From: Alcaligenaceae bacterium
GTDB lineage: Bacteria; Pseudomonadota; Gammaproteobacteria; Burkholderiales; Burkholderiaceae_B
Length of the DNA: 64,000 bases
Assembly: GCA_013416395.1 (NCBI GenBank)
Contig: JACCEP010000001.1
Span: forward strand, 186,001-250,000
Direction: 5' to 3'
The notes under the pieces were generated by a model, which did no database searches, was not told the origin of the DNA, and saw nothing but the letters and a program-made list of their open reading frames with translations. Shown one piece after another: positions 45,901 to 52,893 of this stretch (position 1 is its first letter; each line of letters starts with the position of its first letter). The position numbers and the translations under genes are program-made.

Positions 45901-47732
45901 GGTTGCTCCGGCACAATGGTTGCCAGTGTGGAGCACGCTCGCAGTGTACGGTTACGCGCGTCGCACTGGCGGGGCCCCTCAAAAACCACGATTTCATCCA
46001 GGCGTGCTGCTTCTATAGCTATGTCTGCATTGGAAAGATTGCAGTACACACTCAAGACCGCGCCATTATTCAGTTTCCAGGACGCCTGTACAGCCATGGG
46101 GCCAAGCACCCGCGCCGACAGGCTGCAGGCACCGTTAAGATAAGGCGTGATGAATGCATGGCGCACCCGCAGCAATTGACCATATAGGGTACGCCATGCC
46201 CGATCGCGCTCCACCGACAGACCCGGAAGCGCCATGCAGGCGTCCCATGTTTTCTTGTCATTGGGGTCAGGCAATCCAAGTGGTGCACCATCCGGATGCG
46301 TGGCGTCGGCATGCTCGCGCTGACGTCCTTCTCGTATGGCTTGTACCAACCCTTCATTCTTGAAACTGGTGAAATAAAGAAAAGGGGCCAACGCGCCGTA
46401 CTCTTCGCCCATAAAAAGCAGTGGTATCTGGGGCGTCAGCAACTGCAGGGCTATTGCCGCCCTGAGCGCATCTTCATTGTGAACACATAGTGTGCGCAGG
46501 CGCTCACCCCATGGCCGATTACCGGTTTGATCATGGTTTTGCAGAAAGAAAACAAACGAGGTCGGCGGCAAGCCTGCCGACGGCTCACCGCGTCGACGGC
46601 CTGCACGAAACGGGCTGGGCTGGCCCTGGTAGTCAAACCCTTGGGCCAGGCATCGAGCCAGACGGGAGGCAGGCTCGTCGGCATAATCAGCGTAATAGCT
46701 TTGCGCTTCGCCGGTAAGCATGTGGTGCAGCACATGGTGCTCATCATCATTCCATTGCGCATCGAAGCCAGCCTGCAGCAGCGACGCGCAGTTGTCATCG
46801 TTCTCAACAACCAGATGCACATGACGTCCGGGCATGATGGCAGCGATTTCGCGGCGTACGAACGCCGCCATTTCAATCAGCCAGTCGCGGCTCTCAATTG
46901 CATGCACGGCATCAAGGCGCAGGCCATCAAAACGGTACTCTCGCAGCCAATACAGCGCGTTCTCGGCAAAAAATGCACGCACCTGGGGTTGGCGAAAATC
47001 AATGGCAGGGCCCCAGGGAGTCTGGATATCATCCCGAAAAAAGGCAGCCGCGTAGGTATGAAGAAAATTTCCTTCCGGGCCGAAATGGTTGTAAACCACA
47101 TCGAGAAACACCTGCATGCCCAGGCCGTGCGCCGTATCAATCAGTTCTTTCAGTTCGCCGGGGCTGCCATAAGAATTTTCTGGCGCAAAAGGCAGCACAC
47201 CGTCATAACCCCAATTGCGCGCACCTGGAAAATCAGCAATTGGCATCAGCTCTATCGCGGTAACGCCAAGATCAGCAAGATCAGGCAGACGCTCTTGCAG
47301 CCCACGAAACCCGCCGAGCAAACCCACGTGCACTTCATAAAGCACGGTTTCAGACCATGGACGCCCCATCCAGCCAGCATTACGCCAGGCATAATCAGCC
47401 ACATCCACGACCACGCTAGCGTCCTGCGGGTCGCCGTCCTGCAGACGAGAGGCCGGGTCAGGCACGGCAAGACCGCTATCAAGACGAAAACTATACTTGG
47501 TGCCCGGCGCACAGTCGACGTGAACTTCGTACATGCCGGCACCCACACCACACATGGGAATCGTCTCACCCCCCGCTACCTCAAGCGCAACGCCAGACGC
47601 ATCGGGAGCCCACAGCCTGAAACGCACCCGACCGTCGGCCTGAATGACCGGCCCGTGCGTGTACTCATAGCATGGCAACCTGGAAACCACGCCAGAAACA
47701 TGTAGTGGTTTGCTTACTGCTCGCAACGACAT
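45897..47732 (-). CDS. treZ: Malto-oligosyltrehalose trehalohydrolase
   Basis: A 611-residue GH13 enzyme releasing trehalose from the TreY product. An N-terminal CBM48-like domain (RFRLWAPDASGVALEV) precedes the barrel, which has GYDGVLPFAPENSYG, VFLDVVYNHFGPEGN, FDGLRLDAVHAI (nucleophile) and the acid/base Glu in LVVENDD. It starts 28 bases after glgA with AAAGG before the ATG. Confidence 0.95.
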   Translation of the reverse strand: MSLRAVSKPLHVSGVVSRLPCYEYTHGPVIQADGRVRFRLWAPDASGVALEVAGGETIPMCGVGAGMYEVHVDCAPGTKYSFRLDSGLAVPDPASRLQDGDPQDASVVVDVADYAWRNAGWMGRPWSETVLYEVHVGLLGGFRGLQERLPDLADLGVTAIELMPIADFPGARNWGYDGVLPFAPENSYGSPGELKELIDTAHGLGMQVFLDVVYNHFGPEGNFLHTYAAAFFRDDIQTPWGPAIDFRQPQVRAFFAENALYWLREYRFDGLRLDAVHAIESRDWLIEMAAFVRREIAAIMPGRHVHLVVENDDNCASLLQAGFDAQWNDDEHHVLHHMLTGEAQSYYADYADEPASRLARCLAQGFDYQGQPSPFRAGRRRGEPSAGLPPTSFVFFLQNHDQTGNRPWGERLRTLCVHNEDALRAAIALQLLTPQIPLLFMGEEYGALAPFLYFTSFKNEGLVQAIREGRQREHADATHPDGAPLGLPDPNDKKTWDACMALPGLSVERDRAWRTLYGQLLRVRHAFITPYLNGACSLSARVLGPMAVQASWKLNNGAVLSVYCNLSNADIAIEAARLDEIVVFEGPRQCDARNRTLRACSTLATIVPEQP

Positions 47733-47759
47733 AGTGCTCTGCGCCTTTCAGTTTATTTA

Positions 47760-49415
47760 TCAGGCGACAGACGGGCCGCGTTCTGTTATCGAATCTGACC
47801 TTATTCCGTGTGAGATACGGCGCGATGCCAATGCCGTAGCGCCACTCTGCGACGATGGCACGGCAACGAGCGTAGATGAGGCCTTTCCCAACTGCCAGTT
47901 GCGAGCAGAAAAAATACCACGCCGACGTTCTGGAATGCGATCCAGAGCCACGTCAGGCCGTAAGCTTTGGTAAGCACTTAGGTAGGCAGGTGCCACCCGA
48001 CTCCAGCTGAAATCAAGACGCATACCATTGGCCTGCATGGACCGCCAGATAGCTGGCCGGTCATAGAGCCCCACCGCCCGGCTTATGGCATTTATCATGT
48101 CATCTGGACGGTCTCCGCTAAACAGCACGCCGGTCGCCGCCTGCATAGACTGCACCGCACACTCGGGACCGGGGTCACGTATGGTATCGACCATACCCCC
48201 GACACGCGACCCTATCGGGATGGTGCCGTAACGCATCGAATACAGCGGGGTGAGCCCAAACGGTTCGAACCGGCTGCCATGGAGCAAGATATCACCCCCT
48301 GCGTGCAGCAAATGTGCACGCTGCTCGTTAAAGCCTATACGCACACCACACCGCCCAGGGTATCGCTCAGCCATTTCCTGCAGCGCCCGCTCAATAGCCT
48401 TGTCGCCTTGCCCCATAAGGCAGACCTGCAGGCGCGGATAGGCATCCAGCGCCATGGGCAAAGCGTGCAGCGCTACATCTGCCATCTTTTGTGTTGTCAG
48501 ACGACTGCCCATTATCAGAACAATACGCGAGCTATCCTCATCAACATCAAACACCCGCTGCAATTCAGCTTTGCAGAAAGACTTGTTTTCCATATGTCGG
48601 ATTGAAAATGGTCGATTCTTCAAATATCGGTCAGCCTGAGGGTTCCATAATGCCATGTCTATGCCGTTGGGAATGGCAATGGTCTGCGACCGTCTGTGTA
48701 GTAGATCTTCTTGAAGCCCGCACCCAAACTCAGGGGTGAGAATCTCTCTGGCATATTGATGGCTCACAACGGTGATCAGGTCTGAGCAACGTATGCCTGC
48801 CTTAAGAAAATTAATACGTCCATTGTGATCCAGACACGCTTCCTGCAGCAAGGCATCTTCGTTTATGCCTATACGTGATGCACGATCGACAGAAAAGTCT
48901 CCCTGAAAAGCAAGATTGTGCAAGGTAAGCACAGAACGAACGTCATCCACACGCAGCTGACGCATAAATAGCGGCGTCAGTGCGGCATGCCAATCATGAG
49001 CGTGTACCACGTGGGGGCGCGGTACCGAAGCAATGCCGCGCGCAAGCCGTGCCGCAGCACATGACAGTGCGGCATAACGTAAGTCGTTGTCATCAAAGCC
49101 TTCGCCATCAGGCCCCACATATAGCATATCGCGGTCATACAGGGCGTCGTTCACCAGTGCCAGCACAGGTATACCCAGCTCAGGGCAATCGCCAGACAGC
49201 AATACTGCATCACCACCCGGCAGGCCAGACAGTTTCGCGACTTCATGCACGCGCTCCAGTTGCTCCACCACGCCCCTGTAGGCGGGCAAGAGCAAGCGTA
49301 CATCTACTCCATCCTCAGCCAACGCATAGAGCATGCCACTCACGGCATCGCCGAGACCCCCTGTTTTTGCGAGAGGGTAAGCTTCGGCACTCACAGCCAG
49401 TACTTTTAGTGTCAC
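47760..49415 (-). CDS. glgA: Glycogen (starch) synthase
   Basis: A 551-residue GT5 enzyme extending alpha-1,4-glucan from ADP-glucose. It has the KTGGLGD motif (residues 17-23), HAHDWHAAL, NLAFQG, IPNGID and the C-terminal GSRFEPFGLTPLYSMRYGT. The last roughly 55 residues, after the usual end near YLSAYQSL, form an Arg/Ser-rich tail absent from most GlgA. The start is GTG at 49415 with AGGAGA upstream. It is the first gene of the operon; glgC, glgB and glgX are not in this window. Confidence 0.94.
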   Translation of the reverse strand: MTLKVLAVSAEAYPLAKTGGLGDAVSGMLYALAEDGVDVRLLLPAYRGVVEQLERVHEVAKLSGLPGGDAVLLSGDCPELGIPVLALVNDALYDRDMLYVGPDGEGFDDNDLRYAALSCAAARLARGIASVPRPHVVHAHDWHAALTPLFMRQLRVDDVRSVLTLHNLAFQGDFSVDRASRIGINEDALLQEACLDHNGRINFLKAGIRCSDLITVVSHQYAREILTPEFGCGLQEDLLHRRSQTIAIPNGIDMALWNPQADRYLKNRPFSIRHMENKSFCKAELQRVFDVDEDSSRIVLIMGSRLTTQKMADVALHALPMALDAYPRLQVCLMGQGDKAIERALQEMAERYPGRCGVRIGFNEQRAHLLHAGGDILLHGSRFEPFGLTPLYSMRYGTIPIGSRVGGMVDTIRDPGPECAVQSMQAATGVLFSGDRPDDMINAISRAVGLYDRPAIWRSMQANGMRLDFSWSRVAPAYLSAYQSLRPDVALDRIPERRRGIFSARNWQLGKASSTLVAVPSSQSGATALASRRISHGIRSDSITERGPSVA

Positions 49416-49555
49416 GATTATTCTCCTGTTTAGGCATCAATAGCCACGAATGTCGCCGAATGCTATGGGTCGCCTAAGACATCACGCCTGCCCAGGTGTC
49501 TGAGCTTTTTCCCTCGGCTGCACAATTTCTGCAAAAATTACCGGTAACGTAAAAG

Positions 49556-49592
49556 CTGTCGTGGCGATACGTCCCTTTATGCGGGGCGACAG
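49556..49592 (-). other. Inverted repeat in the glgA leader
   Basis: CTGTCG and CGACAG flank a GC-rich loop region, just inside the transcript predicted from the -24/-12 promoter. It could form a leader hairpin. The 557-base gap 49416-49972 otherwise holds the two divergent sigma-54 promoters and direct repeats listed separately. Confidence 0.35.
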
Positions 49593-49609
49593 TTGTATAC
49601 CTGGTATCA

Positions 49610-49625
49610 AGCAAGATTCATGCCG
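49610..49625 (-). promoter_or_regulatory. Sigma-54 (-24/-12) promoter for glgA-treZ-treY
   Basis: On the reverse strand the sequence reads GGCATGAATCTTGCTTGAT, with GG and GC ten bases apart as sigma-54 requires (GG at 49624-49623, GC at 49612-49611). The -24 box matches GGCA[CT] and the -12 box TTGC[AT]. Transcription would start near 49599, giving a leader of about 185 bases. The element is nearly the same as that before rpoN. Confidence 0.7.
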
Positions 49626-49645
49626 GGTGACGGCTGAACGCGCGT

Positions 49646-49760
49646 CGGGAAGTGCTTTTATTCTTTTCGGGAAGGTGCAGATTCACCCGCGAGGGGATGC
49701 GTGTGCGCTCCCTGCTGCAATGCTTTAAGGCGGGCTCCCTCCAGCGATGCTTTCACGTGC
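49646..49760. repeat. Direct repeats between two divergent sigma-54 promoters (candidate enhancer sites)
   Basis: Two pairs of direct repeats lie here: CGGGAAGTGC (49646) with CGGGAAGGTGC (49668), and two 27-base units starting at 49707 and 49734 that share GCTCCCT and ATGCTTT. The second pair lies roughly 85-140 bases upstream of the -24 boxes on both sides, a usual enhancer distance. Binding is inference. Confidence 0.4.
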
Positions 49761-49873
49761 CAAGATAACTTCAGCACACATGCCCAGCGCAATCATTCAT
49801 TACACGCTAAAGAGGCGCGAGTAACTGTCTGAAATGCCATATCCCATGGGTGAAAGCCCTCAGGCCTGAAGCT

Positions 49874-49889
49874 GGGCATGCAACTTGCC
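49874..49889 (+). promoter_or_regulatory. Sigma-54 (-24/-12) promoter for the small proline-rich gene
   Basis: The + strand reads GGGCATGCAACTTGCC. GG (49875-49876) and GC (49887-49888) are ten bases apart, with a GGCAT -24 box and a TTGC -12 box. A start near 49900 would give a leader of about 70 bases before the ATG at 49973. Confidence 0.6.
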
Positions 49890-49972
49890 TGCAGAACAGG
49901 ACGCGATCAAGGCTGACATTAGGATTCGGCCGATGATTCATCGACGCGGCATTTTTTTCGGGAGGCACAACC

Positions 49973-50173
49973 ATGCAGAAACACGTACAGCCCAACCATG
50001 AGACGCGGCCACACCCAGACTTTTTGCGGGCACATGTACCCGAACCGCCAGACTCAAACCCGGAGGTTCCTCCCGAACAACCACCTCAGCCAGCCCCGGA
50101 CAGGGAAGTAGACCTTCCCCCGCGAGAGGCTCCTGAGCGGATCAACGATCCGCAATCCGGCAAAATGAGATGA
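49973..50173 (+). CDS. Small proline-rich protein, unknown function
   Basis: A 66-residue hydrophilic protein, very rich in Pro, Glu and Asp, with no transmembrane segment or signal peptide and probably disordered. I consider it real because GGGAGG sits just before the ATG and a well-formed -24/-12 promoter lies upstream. It ends five bases before the convergent response-regulator stop. No family is recognised. Confidence 0.6.
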   Translation: MQKHVQPNHETRPHPDFLRAHVPEPPDSNPEVPPEQPPQPAPDREVDLPPREAPERINDPQSGKMR

Positions 50174-50178
50174 CCTAT

Positions 50179-51525
50179 TTATCGGATGCCAGAAGCTTCC
50201 TGGATGTCGTCTTCGTCGCTCCCGTATTCCTCAAGACGGTTATAAAGCGTCTTGAGGCTGATTCCGAGCATTTTCGCGGCTGTTTTCTTGACGCCGCCAC
50301 ACTGCTTGAGCGTGGCAAGAATAAGCTGACGGTTGGCTTCAGCCAACGAGACACCCACGGCAACCATGACATCGTTATCACGGGCTGGCGCGTATTCGCC
50401 AAGCCCAAAGAAGTTGGCATCGCTTTTTATGAGGTCATCGCTAAGTATGTAGCTGCGATACACGTAATTGCGCAATTCGCGGATATTTCCCGGCCACGAA
50501 TAAGCCTGAATGGCTTCGATGGTTTCAGGGGCAAATCGCTTGCGGGTTTTATGCTCTTCATTGATCCGGGCCAAAAAATGCTCGGCCAGCATCACCACGT
50601 CGCCATCACGTTCGCGCAACGGAGGAAGTTCCAGCGGAAACACGCTAAGCCTGTGGTAAAGGTCTTCGCGCAGCACACCGCTGTCTACGGCCTGCTCGGG
50701 GCTGCGGTTGGTGGCCGCAACAATACGGACGTCGGCTTCGATTTCTTCGTGGGTACCCACACGCATGAAACGCCCGGTTTCGAGCACACGCAGCAACCTG
50801 ACCTGAAGCTCCATCGACATTTCGGTAATTTCGTCGAGAAAGACGGTACCGCCTCGAGCGCGCTCAAAGTACCCCTTGTGCTGACGATCAGCGCCGGTAA
50901 AGCTGCCTTTCTCGTGCCCGAACAGCTCACTTTCGATCAAGTTGGGCGAAATTGCGCCACAGTTGATCGGCAAAAAGGGTTTGTCGTGCCGGGGGCTGGC
51001 CAAGTGTATGGCTTCGGCGGCCAGCTCTTTTCCGGTGCCGCTTTCGCCCACAAGCAGCACCGTCGCCTGCGTAGGCGCCACTTTTCCAATGTACGTGCGC
51101 AGCAACTGCATGGCCCGAGAGGCACCTATCATTTTGTCGAATGCCTCGCCGCTGCCCGGGGCGGGCGTGGACACAAACGACTTGAGATTGTCGAGGGTAG
51201 TGCGCAAACGCCTGAGGCTAACGGGCTTGGGCAGATAATCGGCAGCACCGCACCGCAGCGCCTCAATGGCACTGTCAACACTGGAATGGCCCGTCATAAA
51301 CACGACCTGGGTACCCGCCAAATCAAGGCCCTGCCAGAACTCCATGCCATTGCCATCGGGCAAATTCATATCAAGCAAGATGACGTCTGGCTGCTGTCGC
51401 TCTATTTGTATACGGGCTTGGCGGATATCTCCGGCCATCGCAGTGGTGTAGCTTTCATCGTTTGCTATCTCAGCGATCAGTTCTCTGATGGCGGTGTCGT
51501 CATCCACAATTAAGAGGTGAGCCAT
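50179..51525 (-). CDS. Sigma-54-dependent response regulator, NtrC family
   Basis: 448 residues: a receiver domain (phospho-acceptor Asp52 in ILLDMNLPDG), an AAA+ domain (Walker A GESGTGKE at about 160-167, the sigma-54 contact loop GSFTGA at about 207-212, Walker B TVFLDE at about 227), and a C-terminal Fis-type helix-turn-helix (MLGISLKTLYNRLEEYG). The usual GAFTGA has Ala-to-Ser, a tolerated variant. No histidine kinase gene is adjacent, so it is an orphan. It probably activates one or more of the nearby -24/-12 promoters. Confidence 0.92.
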   Translation of the reverse strand: MAHLLIVDDDTAIRELIAEIANDESYTTAMAGDIRQARIQIERQQPDVILLDMNLPDGNGMEFWQGLDLAGTQVVFMTGHSSVDSAIEALRCGAADYLPKPVSLRRLRTTLDNLKSFVSTPAPGSGEAFDKMIGASRAMQLLRTYIGKVAPTQATVLLVGESGTGKELAAEAIHLASPRHDKPFLPINCGAISPNLIESELFGHEKGSFTGADRQHKGYFERARGGTVFLDEITEMSMELQVRLLRVLETGRFMRVGTHEEIEADVRIVAATNRSPEQAVDSGVLREDLYHRLSVFPLELPPLRERDGDVVMLAEHFLARINEEHKTRKRFAPETIEAIQAYSWPGNIRELRNYVYRSYILSDDLIKSDANFFGLGEYAPARDNDVMVAVGVSLAEANRQLILATLKQCGGVKKTAAKMLGISLKTLYNRLEEYGSDEDDIQEASGIR

Positions 51526-51756
51526 ATTATCTTCTTGAAAAAACTTCTCCCTGGCGGAAAATACCGCTTACTTTACCTGCAAGGCTTTAAAAAATGTAAG
51601 CCTAAGCGTTCCACCTGCTCTACTGATTGCAATACAACTACCATTACACATATCGTACGCGGTTTGCACTTTGCAATGGCAAGCCAACCTTGAAATTTGT
51701 AAGAAAAAGCGAATTTTGATACAACAATTAGCGCCTACCCATCAAAGACAAAACAT

Positions 51757-52707
51757 ATGATCAAATCTTCTAAGATATTGGGCCGATCAGCCGCTGCATT
51801 CGACCTGGCAAGGTCGATTGTAAAAGCGGCGCCCACCGACGCGAGTGTACTAATTATTGGTGAAAGTGGCACAGGCAAAGAAATCGTTGCCCGTGCACTG
51901 CATAACCGTAGCAACCGAAGCGAACAAGCTTTTGTGGCCATAAACTGCGGCGCCATCACACCGACTCTGGCCGAGAGTGAGCTGTTCGGGCACGAAAAAG
52001 GCAGCTTTACCGGAGCAGCCGCCACCAGCATTGGCTGCTTTGAGCGGGCCAACAATGGCACGCTTTTTCTGGACGAAGTAACCGAAATGCCACTCGCCAT
52101 GCAGGTGCTGTTGCTGCGCGTACTGGAAAGCGGCTCCTACCACCGCGTGGGCGGTTCAACATTGCAGGAAGTGAACGTGCGCATTATTGCCGCGACCAAC
52201 CGAGACCCCAAAGAGGCGATTCAGGCGGGGATATTCAGATCTGATCTTCTGTACCGGCTTGCAGTCTTTCCGATCAGAGTGCCTTCGCTGCGCGAACGTA
52301 AACCTGATATCGCTTACCTGGCACAGCGATTTCTCGACGAATTCAACCTTCAAGAAAACACGCAAAAGACGTTTTCCGCCGACGCGCTTCAAAACCTGGA
52401 GGCGTATAACTGGCCCGGCAATATACGCGAGCTCAAAAACACAGTAATGCGCGCCTTCATTCTGGCAGATGACAAGCTGGCCATTGCGCCCATAAACCCT
52501 GTATTTAGCGCCACCCCTCCGGAAGTCAAACACGGCTACCTGAAGATACCTATTGGCACCCCACTGAATGACGCCCAACAAGCCATCGTTACCGCCACCC
52601 TGGAACACTACGATGGTGACAAGCGGCGCGCTGCGTTAGCACTGGGCATAAGTACCAAGACGTTGTACAACCGACTGGGCCAGCCCCACAATGCAAGCAA
52701 AGATTAA
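51757..52707 (+). CDS. Sigma-54 activator without N-terminal regulatory domain (PspF-like layout)
   Basis: A 316-residue enhancer-binding protein consisting of only an AAA+ domain (Walker A GESGTGKE 35-42, GSFTGA 82-87, Walker B TLFLDE 102-107, WPGNIRELKN) and a Fis-type helix-turn-helix (ALGISTKTLYNRLG). There is no receiver, GAF or PAS domain, so its activity must be set by expression or a partner protein. It is divergent from the response regulator at 51525 and directly upstream of rpoN. The ribosome-binding site is weak. Confidence 0.9.
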   Translation: MIKSSKILGRSAAAFDLARSIVKAAPTDASVLIIGESGTGKEIVARALHNRSNRSEQAFVAINCGAITPTLAESELFGHEKGSFTGAAATSIGCFERANNGTLFLDEVTEMPLAMQVLLLRVLESGSYHRVGGSTLQEVNVRIIAATNRDPKEAIQAGIFRSDLLYRLAVFPIRVPSLRERKPDIAYLAQRFLDEFNLQENTQKTFSADALQNLEAYNWPGNIRELKNTVMRAFILADDKLAIAPINPVFSATPPEVKHGYLKIPIGTPLNDAQQAIVTATLEHYDGDKRRAALALGISTKTLYNRLGQPHNASKD

Positions 52708-52710
52708 AAA

Positions 52711-52760
52711 TCATTTCAAAATGACTTATGTTTCGACTGGCATTTCTTACACCGATCGGT
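52711..52760. promoter_or_regulatory. Two palindromes upstream of the rpoN -24/-12 promoter
   Basis: TCATTTCAAAATGA (52711-52724) and ACCGATCGGT (52751-52760) are perfect inverted repeats about 100 and 70 bases upstream of the -24 box. Either could be an activator site. The first could instead be part of the upstream gene's terminator, as it begins four bases after the stop. Confidence 0.4.
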
Positions 52761-52824
52761 AAATATACGCCTTCTTGATACCTGTTTTCATGCGTTATCC
52801 CTTAGTTTCTCTGAAAAAAAACTG

Positions 52825-52841
52825 GCATGATTTTTGCTTGA
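52825..52841 (+). promoter_or_regulatory. Sigma-54 (-24/-12) promoter for rpoN
   Basis: TGGCATGATTTTTGCTT, with GG (52826-52827) and GC (52838-52839) exactly ten bases apart, is a close match to the consensus TGGCACG-N4-TTGC. Transcription would begin near 52851, about 43 bases before the rpoN start. It implies that sigma-54 drives its own gene. Confidence 0.8.
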
Positions 52842-52893
52842 TGTGTTGGTAGACATCGTTTTTTTGTCATTCAGAAAACACAGGAGATACAAA

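Noticed and set aside
46527-47705. Long open frame (392 codons) antisense to treZ
   Set aside because: treZ on the other strand has complete GH13 motifs; the antisense product is basic, His-rich and without recognisable features.
50170-51513. Long open frame (447 codons) antisense to the NtrC-type regulator
   Set aside because: The opposite strand codes a clear AAA+ protein with all motifs; the antisense frame shows no domain and is a codon-bias shadow.
51629-51642. Possible reverse-strand -24/-12 promoter for the response regulator ending at 50179
   Set aside because: TTGCA and spacing fit, but the -24 box reads TGGTAG; could easily be chance.
51661-51674. Possible -24/-12 promoter for the activator at 51757
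   Set aside because: GG and GC are ten bases apart and TTGCA fits, but the -24 box reads GGTTT, not GGCAC; too weak to annotate.
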